Assembly: GCF_030264295.1 (NCBI RefSeq) | Contig: NZ_CP127173.1 | Location: 3,727,501 to 3,791,500, forward strand | Reading direction: 5' to 3' | Source: Amycolatopsis nalaikhensis | GTDB lineage: Bacteria; Actinomycetota; Actinomycetes; Mycobacteriales; Pseudonocardiaceae | DNA length: 64,000 nt | Part shown: in pieces, positions 16,117 through 24,223 of the stretch | How positions within the stretch are numbered: position 1 is the stretch's first letter | How the letters are laid out: the number at the start of each line of letters is the position of its first letter | The notes under the pieces: generated by a model | Seen by the model: the letters and a program-made list of their open reading frames with translations, nothing else | Databases searched by the model: none | Told to the model about the DNA's origin: nothing | Position numbers and translations under genes: made by a program

Positions 16117-17265
16117 TCAGGACGGCGGCAACCGGACCGTCACGGTGAGCCCGCCACGCCGCCCGGGCTGGGCCTCGGCGACGCCGCCGTGCGCCGAGGC
16201 CACCGAGCGGACGATCGACAACCCCAGCCCCGCGTTGCGCGTGTCGCCGGTTCGCTCCGAGCCGACCCGGCGGAACGGCTCGAACAACGTCGGCACCGCC
16301 TCGGGTGGCACCACCGGCCCCGAGTTCCGCACCTCCAGCGCCGGGTCCCCGCGGACCTCGACGTACACCCAGCCGCCCGAGGCGTTGTACGTGATCGCGT
16401 TGACCACCAGGTTCGTCACCAGCCGCTCCAGCAGCACCGGGTCGCCCGCCACCACGCGCGGCCGCAGGCGGGTCTCGACCGTCACCCCGGCCGCCTTCGC
16501 CGAAGCCGCGGTCGCCCGGACCACCGCGGCCGCCACCTCGTCCAGCCGGACCGGCGTGCGCGCGTGCAGGCCCCGGTCGCTGCGGGCGAGGACCAGCAGG
16601 CCCTCGATCATCCGCTCGCTGCGCTCGTTGGTGTGCAGCAGGTGCGTACCGAGTTTCCGCAGGTCCGGCGTCACTTCGGGGTCGGCCATCGCGACCTCGA
16701 TCAGCGTCCGCTGTACCGCCAGCGGCGTCCGCAGCTCGTGGGACGCGTTCGCGACGAACCGCTTCTGGCTGTCGAACGACTCCGCGAGCCGGTCGAGCAT
16801 GCCGTCGAAGGTGTCGGCCAGCTCCTTCAGCTCGTCGGGCGGGCCGTCGAGGTTGATCCGGCGGTCGAGCTTGCCCGCCTCCAGCCGGCGCGCGGTCGAG
16901 GTGATGTCGTGCAGCGGCCGCAGCGCCCGCCCGGCCATCAGCCAGCCGAACAGCACGGCCAGCGCCGCCGTCGCGACCAGCGCGATCGCCGAGCCGACGA
17001 CCAATGTGGACAGTGTCGAGGAGCGGTACTCGTCCAGTGATCCGCTGAGCAGCTTCACCGCGACGCCCGGGGATCCCGCGACCGTGGCGCCCTCGACGCC
17101 GTAGATCTTGTCGACCGAGCTGATCGTCGTCGAGGCGACCCGGGCCGGGTCCGGCAGCTCGCTCTGCACCAGCAGGTAGTTGAGGACGACGAGGACCAGC
17201 CCGGCGAGCAGGAACAGCCCGCCGTACCAGGCCGTGAGCTTCGTCCGGACGGACAGGCCGGTCAC
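16117..17265 (-). CDS. Sensor histidine kinase
   Basis: 382 aa from GTG 17265, which overlaps the regulator's stop by 4 bp (GTGA). Layout: TM1 (WYGGLFLLAGLVLVVLNYLL), an extracytoplasmic loop of about 50 residues, TM2 (STLVVGSAIALVATAALAVL), HAMP (GRALRPLHDITSTARRLEAG), DHp with phospho-acceptor His176 (FVANASHELRTPLAVQRTL), and a HATPase domain with N-box NLVVNAITYN and G-box GLGLSIVRSVA. It is a classical OmpR-partner kinase of the plasma membrane. The divergent lipoprotein/ABC export operon is its probable target pathway, a common pairing for envelope-stress or antimicrobial sensing. Confidence 0.93.
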   Translation of the reverse strand: MTGLSVRTKLTAWYGGLFLLAGLVLVVLNYLLVQSELPDPARVASTTISSVDKIYGVEGATVAGSPGVAVKLLSGSLDEYRSSTLSTLVVGSAIALVATAALAVLFGWLMAGRALRPLHDITSTARRLEAGKLDRRINLDGPPDELKELADTFDGMLDRLAESFDSQKRFVANASHELRTPLAVQRTLIEVAMADPEVTPDLRKLGTHLLHTNERSERMIEGLLVLARSDRGLHARTPVRLDEVAAAVVRATAASAKAAGVTVETRLRPRVVAGDPVLLERLVTNLVVNAITYNASGGWVYVEVRGDPALEVRNSGPVVPPEAVPTLFEPFRRVGSERTGDTRNAGLGLSIVRSVASAHGGVAEAQPGRRGGLTVTVRLPPS

Positions 17266-17924
17266 GGCGTGCCGAACCGGTAACCCGCGCCGGGCACGGT
17301 CTCGATCACCGGCGGGTCGCCCAGCTTGCGCCGCAACGTCATCACCGCGACGCGCACGGCGTTGGTGAACGGGTCCGCGTGCTCGTCCCACGCCTTTTCC
17401 AGCAGCTCCTCGGCGCTGACCACCGCGCCCTCGGCCCGCATGAGCACTTCGAGCACGGCGAACTCCTTCGGTGAGAGCAGCAGGAACCGGCCGTCGCGGG
17501 CGGCCTGGTGGCGCGGCAGGTCGAGCACGACGCCGTCGCGCTCCAGCACCGGCGGCAACGCCGGCCGCGCGCGCCGCGACAGCGCCTGCACCCGGGCGAC
17601 CAGCTCGGCGAACGCGAACGGCTTCGTCAGGTAGTCGTCGGCGCCGAGGCCCAGCCCGGCGACGCGGTCGGTGACGTCGGCGGCCGCGGTCAGCATCAGC
17701 ACCCGCGCCTCGCCACCCGCCCCGACCACCGCGGCGCAGACGTCGTCGCCGTGCACCTTCGGCAGGTCGCGGTCCAGGACCACGACGTCGTAGCCGTGGA
17801 CGCCGACGCGTTCCAGCGCTTGTTCGCCGTCGTAGCAGACGTCGACGGCCATCGAAAACCGCCGCAGCCCCTCCGCGACCGAGTCGGCCAGCAGCCGCTC
17901 GTCCTCCACCACCAGCACGCGCAC
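17262..17924 (-). CDS. OmpR/PhoB-family response regulator
   Basis: 220 aa from GTG 17924. The receiver domain has acidic pocket VVEDE, phospho-acceptor Asp51 (VVVLDRDLPKVHGDD), the Thr of MLTAAAD and Lys of DDYLTKPF. The C-terminal winged helix has LLLSPKEFAVLEVLMRAEGA and TLRRKLGDPPVIETVPGAGYRF. It precedes the kinase and overlaps it by 4 bp, so both are translated together. The spacer to the divergent export operon contains two direct CATAAG repeats 11 bp apart, the usual footprint of this regulator family, so it likely controls both its own operon and the exporter. Confidence 0.94.
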   Translation of the reverse strand: MRVLVVEDERLLADSVAEGLRRFSMAVDVCYDGEQALERVGVHGYDVVVLDRDLPKVHGDDVCAAVVGAGGEARVLMLTAAADVTDRVAGLGLGADDYLTKPFAFAELVARVQALSRRARPALPPVLERDGVVLDLPRHQAARDGRFLLLSPKEFAVLEVLMRAEGAVVSAEELLEKAWDEHADPFTNAVRVAVMTLRRKLGDPPVIETVPGAGYRFGTP

Positions 17925-17947
17925 CCGCCCAGTCTGCGCAGGAGGGC

Positions 17948-17976
17948 CATAAGGACCGCATAAGCGACGTCGCTTA
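17948..17976. promoter_or_regulatory. Direct repeats and palindrome in the divergent promoter region
   Basis: CATAAGGACCG and CATAAGCGACG begin at 17948 and 17959, one helical turn (11 bp) apart, as expected for an OmpR-type dimer site. The second repeat merges into a perfect 16-bp palindrome TAAGCGACGTCGCTTA (17961-17976). The site lies between the regulator start (17924) and the lipoprotein start (18030). Confidence 0.55.
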
Positions 17977-18029
17977 GCGCGCCCGAATGCCCCGGCCGCG
18001 AGCCTGGCGGAGGACGAAAGGAGCGAGCC

Positions 18030-18569
18030 ATGCGAACACGGATCTTCGTCGCGGTGCTCGGAGCGGCGCTGCTGCTCGGGGGCTGCGGCGCGAAGGCCGA
18101 CGAGGGATCGAAGGTCGCGTCGATCTCGACACCGCCCCAGACGGGTGGCGCCACGGCGGCCGACACCAGCGGCAAGAGCGACGAGGACAAGATGCGCGAC
18201 TTCGCCAAGTGCATGCGTGAGCACGGCATCGACATGCCCGACCCGAAACCGGCCGGGGACGGCAAGGGCATGGCGATCACGCTGGGCGGAGACGCGAAGG
18301 ACAGCGGGAAGCTCGAGGCCGCGCAGAACGCGTGCAAGCACCTCATGCCCAACGGCGGCGAGATGAAGCCGCCGAGCGCCGAGGAGCTCGACAAGATGCG
18401 CCGGCAGGCCAAGTGCATGCGGGAGCACGGCATCGACATGCCGGACCCGGATCCGTCCGGCAAGGGCACGGTGCGGATCGGCGGGCCGGGTGACGACCCG
18501 AAGAAGTTCGAAGAGGCCGCGAAGGCGTGCGGCATGGGCATGTCCGTGCGCTCCGAGGCGGCGAAGTGA
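18030..18569 (+). CDS. Lipoprotein with two repeated Cys modules
   Basis: 179 aa; ATG 18030 follows GAAAGGAGCGAGCC. The signal peptide ends with a lipobox (LLGGC, Cys19), so it is anchored outside the membrane. The mature part consists of two similar modules, residues 54-105 and 122-170. Each begins with AKCMREHGIDMPDP and ends with a second Cys in an E-A-A-x-x-A-C pattern (EAAQNAC, EEAAKAC), suggesting one disulfide per module. Function unknown. It heads a four-gene operon with an adaptor, ATPase and permease, and overlaps the adaptor start by 4 bp, so it may be a substrate-capture or sensing subunit of that exporter. Confidence 0.88.
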   Translation: MRTRIFVAVLGAALLLGGCGAKADEGSKVASISTPPQTGGATAADTSGKSDEDKMRDFAKCMREHGIDMPDPKPAGDGKGMAITLGGDAKDSGKLEAAQNACKHLMPNGGEMKPPSAEELDKMRRQAKCMREHGIDMPDPDPSGKGTVRIGGPGDDPKKFEEAAKACGMGMSVRSEAAK

Positions 18570-19660
18570 CCGAAGTGACGCATCTGAAGCCACGCCGTCG
18601 CGGCCGGACGCGCTGGTTCATCGCGGCGGCGGTCGTCGTCGTGGTGCTGGGCACCGGCTCCGTCGTGATCCTGACCCGGGTGTCTTCGGCGACCCCCGTG
18701 AAGGAGGCCGCGCCACCGCCGGTCGAGACGGCGGAGGTCGTCAAGACCGACCTGAGCGAGGAAGAGGAGGCCGACGGCACGCTCGGCTACGGCGACGAGG
18801 AGACCGTCCAAGGCCGCAAGCCCGGCACGATCACCTCGCTGCCCGCGGCCGGGGCCACCCTCACCCGCTGCAAGCCGGTGTACGGCGTGGACGCCAAGCC
18901 GGTGCCGCTGTTCTACGGCACGCTGCCGTTCTACCGCGACCTCGCCACCGGCGCGGACGACGGCGCCGACGTCAAGCAGCTGGAGGAGAACCTCAAGGCG
19001 TGCGGGTTCGGCGGCTTCGGCACGCCGGACAAGAAGTTCACCTCGGCGACGGCGGCCGCGCTGAAGAAGTGGCAGAAGTCGCTGGGGCTCGAGCAGACCG
19101 GCGCGTTCGGCCAGGGCGACGTCGTGCTCGCGCCCGGCGAGGTCCGCGTGTCGGCGGTGTCGGCCAAGCCGGGCGCGCCGGCGCAGGGCGAGGTGCTCAA
19201 GACGACCGGGACCGTGCGTTCGGTGCAGGTCAAGCTCGACGCGGCCAAGCAGGACCTGGCCCAGCAGGGCGAAAAGGCGTCGGTGACGATCAACGGGAAG
19301 ACGACGCAGGGCACGATCACCGACGTCGGCCGGACCGCCGTCGAGGGCAAGGACGCCGCCGGCCAGGACGACGGCAAGCCGAAGATCACCGTGACCGTCC
19401 GGCTCGACGACCCGGCCGTCGCCGGTTCCCTCGACTCGGCGCCGGCGACCGTCCGGTTCACCAAGGACGTCCACAAAGACGTGCTCGCGGTCCCGGTCGG
19501 CGCGCTGCTCGCGCTCGCCGAAGGCGGCTACGCGGTCGAGGTCGACGAGAACGGCCAGCGACGGCTCATCGGTGTCCAAACCGGACTGTTCAGCGGCGGC
19601 AAGGTGGAGGTCACCGGGACCGGCCTGAGCGCGGGCATGCGGGTGGTGACGACGTCGTGA
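18566..19660 (+). CDS. Efflux periplasmic-adaptor-like protein with peptidoglycan-binding domain
   Basis: 364 aa from GTG 18566 (GTGA overlap with the lipoprotein stop). A basic start and one membrane helix (WFIAAAVVVVVLGTGSVVIL) lead to an outside domain. It opens with a hairpin-like segment (EEEEADGTLGYGDEETVQGR), followed by a PG_binding_1-like motif (GADVKQLEENLKACGFG, then AALKKWQKSLGLEQTGAFG), then HlyD/RND-adaptor-type beta domains (VSVINGKT-like and PATVRFTKDVHKDVLAVPVG). Such proteins couple MacB-like ABC transporters to substrates across the wall. Gene order adaptor-ATPase-permease supports this. Confidence 0.86.
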   Translation: MTEVTHLKPRRRGRTRWFIAAAVVVVVLGTGSVVILTRVSSATPVKEAAPPPVETAEVVKTDLSEEEEADGTLGYGDEETVQGRKPGTITSLPAAGATLTRCKPVYGVDAKPVPLFYGTLPFYRDLATGADDGADVKQLEENLKACGFGGFGTPDKKFTSATAAALKKWQKSLGLEQTGAFGQGDVVLAPGEVRVSAVSAKPGAPAQGEVLKTTGTVRSVQVKLDAAKQDLAQQGEKASVTINGKTTQGTITDVGRTAVEGKDAAGQDDGKPKITVTVRLDDPAVAGSLDSAPATVRFTKDVHKDVLAVPVGALLALAEGGYAVEVDENGQRRLIGVQTGLFSGGKVEVTGTGLSAGMRVVTTS

Positions 19661-20343
19661 CGCCCGTGCTGCGCGTCCACGAGGTCACGCGCACCTACCC
19701 CGGCGGGGTCGCCGCGCTCGACGGCGTCTCGCTCGCTCTCGACGACGGCGAGATGGTGGCGATCGTCGGGCCGTCCGGTTCCGGGAAGTCGACCCTGCTG
19801 CACCTGATGGGCACGCTCGACCGGCCGTCTTCGGGGCGGATCGAGCTGCACGGCCACGACGTCGCGACGCTGCCGGACCGCAAGGTCTCCGCGCTGCGGT
19901 CGCGCTGGATCGGATTCGTGTTCCAGCAGTTCTTCCTCGACGAAGGGATGAGCGCGGTGGACAACGTGTGCACCGGCCTGCTCTACGCCGGGGTGCCGCG
20001 GCGACGGCGGCGCGAGCGGGCGCTGGCCGCGCTCGACCGCGTCAAGCTGGGGCACCGGGCGTGGCACCGGCCCGGCGAGCTGTCCGGCGGGGAACGCCAG
20101 CGCGTCGCGATCGCGCGGGCCGTGGTCAACGAGCCGTCGATCCTGCTGGCCGACGAGCCGACCGGCAACCTCGACACCGGCACCGGCGCGTCCGTGTTGT
20201 CGTTGCTCGGCGAGCTGTCCGCGGACGGCACCACGATCGTCGTGATCACCCACGACCGCGAGATCGCGGCGGGCATGCCGCGCCGGATCGAGCTGCTCGA
20301 CGGTCACCTGCGCCTCGACACGGGGTTGGCGGTGGCGCGATGA
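19657..20343 (+). CDS. ABC transporter ATP-binding protein, MacB/LolD-like
   Basis: 228 aa from GTG 19657, overlapping the adaptor stop by 4 bp. Walker A is GPSGSGKST, the Q-loop FVFQQFFLDE, the signature LSGGERQRVAIARA, Walker B ILLADEPTGNLD, and the switch His is in VVITHDRE. The form LADEPTGNLDTGTG is typical of mechanotransducing (type VII) ABC exporters. It energises the FtsX-like permease encoded next. Confidence 0.95.
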   Translation: MTPVLRVHEVTRTYPGGVAALDGVSLALDDGEMVAIVGPSGSGKSTLLHLMGTLDRPSSGRIELHGHDVATLPDRKVSALRSRWIGFVFQQFFLDEGMSAVDNVCTGLLYAGVPRRRRRERALAALDRVKLGHRAWHRPGELSGGERQRVAIARAVVNEPSILLADEPTGNLDTGTGASVLSLLGELSADGTTIVVITHDREIAAGMPRRIELLDGHLRLDTGLAVAR

Positions 20344-21545
20344 CCGCGGTGCTGCTGCCGGAACCGGCCCGGCTGAAGCCGCCGGACGTCGTCGCGCTCG
20401 GGGCGCACGGCATGCGGACGCGGCCGGTGCGCGCGGTGCTGTCCGCACTGGGCATCGCGATCGGCGTCGCGGCGATGGTCGCGGTGCTGGCGATCCCGGC
20501 GTCGGGCGCGCAGGCCCTGCACGACCGGCTGGCCGCGCTCGGCACCAACCTGCTCACTGCCGGGCCGGGGCAGACGTTGTTCGGGGAAAACGCGACGCTG
20601 CCGGACGACGCGGTGGCGATGGCGCGGAGGATCGGGCCGGTCCAGGCGGCGGCGGGCACGGGGACGACGTCGGCGAGCGTGCGGCGCAGCGACAAGATCG
20701 CGGCGGACGACACGTCCGGGCTGGCGGTGTACGCGGCGCGCCCTGACCTGCTGGGCGTGCTGGGCGGAAAGGTGCGCGCGGGCGCGTTCCTGGCGGCGGG
20801 CAACCAGAACTACCCGGTGACGGTGCTCGGCTCCCAGGCGGCGGCCCGCCTCGGCATCGACCACCTCGACCCGGCGCGGCCACCGCAGGTGCTGATCGGG
20901 ACGCAGTGGTTCACGGTGGTCGGGATCCTCGCCCCGATGCCCCTGGCGCCGGAGATCGAGCGCTCGGCGTTGGTCGGCTGGGACGTCGCTGAGCGCTTGC
21001 TGGGTTTCGACGGCCATCCGTCCACTGTGTACGTTCGAGCGGAAGAGTCCCAAGTGGACGGAGTACGTTCGGTGCTGGCGGCGACGCTGAACCCGCAGGC
21101 GCCGAACGAGGTCGAGGTACGACGTCCGTCGGACGCGCTGGCGGCGCAGAAGCTGACGGACACGACGTACAGCGCGCTGTTCCTCGGGCTCGGCGGCGTG
21201 GCACTGCTCGTCGGCGGGGTCGGGGTGGCGAACACGATGGTGATCTCGGTGCTGGAGCGGCGACGCGAGATCGGCTTGCGCCGCGCGCTCGGGGCGACGA
21301 AACGGCAGGTCCGCGGGCAGTTCCTGGCGGAGTCGGTGCTGTTGTCGGGCCTCGGCGGGCTGGCGGGGGTGCTGGCCGGGGTCCTGGTGACGGCGGGGTA
21401 CGCGCTCAGCCAGGGCTGGCCGGCGGTGCTGCCGGTGGGCGCGCTGGCGGGCGGGGTGGGCGTAGCGGCGCTGGTCGGGGCGGTGGCGGGGGCCTACCCG
21501 GCGATGCGAGCGGCGCGGCTGGCCCCGACGCAGGCCCTGGCCTGA
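20340..21545 (+). CDS. FtsX-like/MacB ABC transporter permease
   Basis: 401 aa from ATG 20340 (ATGA overlap with the ATPase stop). It has TM1 (SALGIAIGVAAMVAVLAIPA), a MacB-type periplasmic domain of about 190 residues, and three C-terminal helices (LFLGLGGVALLVGGVGVANT, SGLGGLAGVLAGVLVTAGYA, GVGVAALVGAVAGAYPAMRA). The cytoplasmic coupling motif VLERRREIGLRRALGATKR is characteristic. With the ATPase, adaptor and lipoprotein it forms one export complex, likely for a peptide, lipid or antibiotic, under control of the divergent two-component system. A strong hairpin terminator follows at 21553. Confidence 0.94.
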   Translation: MTAVLLPEPARLKPPDVVALGAHGMRTRPVRAVLSALGIAIGVAAMVAVLAIPASGAQALHDRLAALGTNLLTAGPGQTLFGENATLPDDAVAMARRIGPVQAAAGTGTTSASVRRSDKIAADDTSGLAVYAARPDLLGVLGGKVRAGAFLAAGNQNYPVTVLGSQAAARLGIDHLDPARPPQVLIGTQWFTVVGILAPMPLAPEIERSALVGWDVAERLLGFDGHPSTVYVRAEESQVDGVRSVLAATLNPQAPNEVEVRRPSDALAAQKLTDTTYSALFLGLGGVALLVGGVGVANTMVISVLERRREIGLRRALGATKRQVRGQFLAESVLLSGLGGLAGVLAGVLVTAGYALSQGWPAVLPVGALAGGVGVAALVGAVAGAYPAMRAARLAPTQALA

Positions 21546-21552
21546 GGGGCGG

Positions 21553-21587
21553 CCGGGTGGCGGGGCGGTCGGGGGCCCGCCACCCGG
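21553..21587 (+). terminator. Hairpin terminator after the MacB-like operon
   Basis: A 12-bp perfect stem CCGGGTGGCGGG / CCCGCCACCCGG with an 11-nt loop starts 8 bp after the permease stop. There is no T-run, as is common in high-GC actinobacteria. Confidence 0.75.
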
Positions 21588-21781
21588 CGTGTCGCAGCGG
21601 CGTGAGTCGGGCGGGGGCCGCCTGCCGCGGTTCGGGTCGGCCGGGCCACCCCGACCGGACGCCAGCCGACGTCGAGCCGAGGTGAACCTGCCGAATGCCA
21701 GGTCAATGCGCTTGCCGGTGCACGGCGGCCGCTGAGCGCCCGGTAATCTCGGCCGGTCGAAGTCCGGGCTGAGGGGGATGC

Positions 21782-23038
21782 GTGGGGCTTGCTGGGTGGT
21801 CCGGGCGGAGAGTCGCATTTTCACTCGCGGTGCTCGAGGTCGCCGCCGTCGTGCTGGTGCTCCTGCTGAAACGCTTCGACGGCTTGGACCTGGAGGTCTA
21901 CCTCGGCGGGGCCAAAGCGCTGGCCGAGCAGGGCTCGCCCTACGACGCGTGGGTGCCCACCAGCCACCAGATCCTGCTGCCGTTCACCTACACGCCGTTC
22001 GCCGCGGCCGTGTTCCTGCCCGGCACGCTGCTGCCGTTCGCCGTGACGATGAAGCTGCTCAGCATCGCCTCGATCGTCTCGACCGGCGTCGTCGCGTACC
22101 TCTTCGTCGCGACGCTCAACGGCTCCCTCACCGACTCCTCGAAGGTCAACGGCCGCGCGGTGGCCGCGCTGGTCGCCATCGGCGCGCAGCTCGCCGGGGC
22201 CCTGCTGGAGCCGGTGCGCTCGACGCTCGGATTCGGGCAGATCAACGCGCTGCTCATGGTCCTGGTCGTGCTCGACGTCCTGCTGCCCGGTGACCGGAAG
22301 CGGACGAAAGGCCTGCTCATCGGCGTGGCCGCGGCGATCAAGCTGACCCCCGCCGTGTTCGTCGTGTACTTCCTGTTCCGCCGGGACTTCCGCTCGGCCG
22401 CGCGGGTCGTGCTCGGGTTCGTCGCGGCCGGGGCACTGCTGTGGCTGATCCGGCCGTCGGCGTCCTTCACGTACTGGACGAAGCTCGTGTTCGACGCGGG
22501 CCGCATCGGCGGCGTCGACTACGTCGGCAACCAGTCGCTGCACGGCCTGACCGTGCGCGCGGGCTGGCCGGAGTTCGCCTGGGTACTGGCCGCGCTGGTG
22601 GTGATGGCCCTGGTCGGGGTGATCGTCGCGCGCGCCGAGCCGGTGCTCGGGCTGACCGCCTGTGCGCTCGGCGGCCTGCTCGTGTCGCCGATCTCGTGGA
22701 CCCACCACTGGACGTGGTGCGTGCCGATCCTCGTCCTCGCCGGGTGGTACGCGTGGCGCTTCGGCCGGGCGATCCGGTGGGTGGCGGCCGCGGTCGTCGT
22801 GGCCGGGCTGACGTTGTTCATCGTCGGTCCGATGTGGTTCGCCCCGCGCCCGGCGCCCTCGGTCGGCTGGTGGCTGGCGACGGAGTCCTACGAACTCTTC
22901 GGCCTGCTCCTGCTGGTCCTGGCCACGTTCGCCGCCCCGCGGCTGAAGGGGACGTTCAGTGCGTCAGATGCGCTGAAGGGGACTTTCCTCGCATCAGATG
23001 CCAGGAAAGTCCCCTTCAGCTCGCGTCAGGTCAGCTGA
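21782..23038 (+). CDS. GT87/DUF2029-family polyprenol-phosphate-dependent mannosyltransferase
   Basis: 418 aa from GTG 21782, with about 10 membrane helices. Acidic residues after TM1 (KRFDGLDLEVYLGGAKAL) and GSPYDAW plus FTYTPFAA are characteristic of GT-C fold glycosyltransferases of the DUF2029/GT87 family; mycobacterial members add mannose to lipomannan from a polyprenol donor outside the membrane. Later motifs are FGQINALLMVLVVLD, KLTPAVFVVYFL and SPISWTHHWTW. The last 32 residues (LKGTFSASDALKGTF onward) are translated from the family B repeat and are probably not functional. It overlaps serC by 8 bp tail to tail. Confidence 0.87.
   Translation: MGLAGWSGRRVAFSLAVLEVAAVVLVLLLKRFDGLDLEVYLGGAKALAEQGSPYDAWVPTSHQILLPFTYTPFAAAVFLPGTLLPFAVTMKLLSIASIVSTGVVAYLFVATLNGSLTDSSKVNGRAVAALVAIGAQLAGALLEPVRSTLGFGQINALLMVLVVLDVLLPGDRKRTKGLLIGVAAAIKLTPAVFVVYFLFRRDFRSAARVVLGFVAAGALLWLIRPSASFTYWTKLVFDAGRIGGVDYVGNQSLHGLTVRAGWPEFAWVLAALVVMALVGVIVARAEPVLGLTACALGGLLVSPISWTHHWTWCVPILVLAGWYAWRFGRAIRWVAAAVVVAGLTLFIVGPMWFAPRPAPSVGWWLATESYELFGLLLLVLATFAAPRLKGTFSASDALKGTFLASDARKVPFSSRQVS
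22942..23020. repeat. Intergenic palindromic repeat, family B, copy 2, inside the 3' end of a gene
   Basis: A 79-bp element bounded by GCTGAAGGGG and CCCCTTCAGC. It is the reverse-orientation partner of 16021-16099 with about 85-90% match by eye. It encodes the final part of the glycosyltransferase, giving the repeated peptide LKGTFxASDA twice, then KVPFS. Confidence 0.85.
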
Positions 23039-24155
23039 GGCGCTCGACCACGTACTCGATGGCCTGCGTCAGCTTCGAGACGTCGTCCGGGTCGATGGCC
23101 GGGAACAGGCCGACGCGCAACTGGTTGCGGCCCAGCTTGCGGTACGGCTCGGTGTCGACGATCCCGTTGGCGCGCAGCACCTTCGCCACCGCGGCGGCGT
23201 CGACGTCGTCGCTGAAGTCGACCGTGCCGACGACCTGCGAACGCAGGTCCGGGTCCTTCACGAACGGCGTCGTGTAGCTCGTCTTCTCGGCCCATTCGTA
23301 CAGCCGCGACGACGAATCCTTCGTGCGCGAGGTCGTCCACTCGAGGCCGCCCTGGCCGTTCATCCACTCGATCTGCTCGGCGAGCAGGAACAGCGTGGCC
23401 ACGGCCGGCGTGTTGTACGTCTGGTCCTTGCGGGAGTTGTCCAGCGCCGTGGTCAGCGACAGGAACTCGGGGATCCAGCGGTCGCTCCCGCCGATCTCGC
23501 CGATGCGCTCGACGGCGGCCGGGGAGGCCAGGGCGATCCAGAGGCCGCCGTCCGCGGCGAACGACTTCTGCGGCGCGAAGTAGTAGACGTCGAAGTCCTC
23601 GGCCTTGACCGGGAGACCGCCGGCGCCGGAGGTGGCGTCGATCGCGACGAGCGCGCCGTCGCTGCCCTCGGGGCGGCGGACCGGCACGGCCACCCCGGTG
23701 GACGTCTCGTTGTGCGCCCAGCCGACGAGGTCCGCACCGTTTTCGTAGGCGATGTCCGGCGCGCTGCCCGGCTCGGCCTTGACGACGATCGGGTCGGCGA
23801 GGAACGGCGCGCCCTTGGTCACGGTGGCGAACTTGGAGGAGAACTCGCCGTAGGTGAAGTGCTGCGCGCGCTCGCGGACGAGGCCGAAGGCGGCGGCGTC
23901 CCAGAACGCCGTGGTGCCGCCGTTGCCGAGGATCACCTCGTAGCCCTCGGGCAGGGAGAACAGCTCGGACAGACCCGCCCGGACGCGTCCGACGAGGGAC
24001 TTGACCGGCTTCTGCCGGTGCGACGTGCCGAGGTAGGTGGAGCCGGACTCCGCCAGTGCGCTCAGCTGCTCGGCGCGGACCTTCGACGGTCCGCAGCCGA
24101 AGCGGCCGTCGGCCGGCTTGAGGTCTGCGGGGATGGTCAACTCAGCGTCGGTCAT
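23031..24155 (-). CDS. serC: Phosphoserine transaminase
   Basis: 374 aa. This PLP enzyme converts 3-phosphohydroxypyruvate and glutamate to phosphoserine in serine synthesis, and also serves the related step in PLP synthesis in some bacteria. The N-terminus ADLKPADGRFGCGPSKVR is typical of the actinobacterial form. The PLP lysine is Lys197 (YYFAPQKSFAADGG), with Asp173 of AIDATSGAGG contacting the pyridine nitrogen, and SHRQKPVK binding substrate phosphate. serC lies near sepH, SpoU and the citrate synthases in mycobacteria too, so the region is syntenic. It is divergent from the gene at 24224 with 68 bp between starts. Confidence 0.95.
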   Translation of the reverse strand: MTDAELTIPADLKPADGRFGCGPSKVRAEQLSALAESGSTYLGTSHRQKPVKSLVGRVRAGLSELFSLPEGYEVILGNGGTTAFWDAAAFGLVRERAQHFTYGEFSSKFATVTKGAPFLADPIVVKAEPGSAPDIAYENGADLVGWAHNETSTGVAVPVRRPEGSDGALVAIDATSGAGGLPVKAEDFDVYYFAPQKSFAADGGLWIALASPAAVERIGEIGGSDRWIPEFLSLTTALDNSRKDQTYNTPAVATLFLLAEQIEWMNGQGGLEWTTSRTKDSSSRLYEWAEKTSYTTPFVKDPDLRSQVVGTVDFSDDVDAAAVAKVLRANGIVDTEPYRKLGRNQLRVGLFPAIDPDDVSKLTQAIEYVVERLS

Positions 24156-24223
24156 GTGGCCAGTCTCTCAGGTCGGGATCCAGCAGGTAACACAGGTGCG
24201 CCGGTGTCCGACATGTGGAATCG

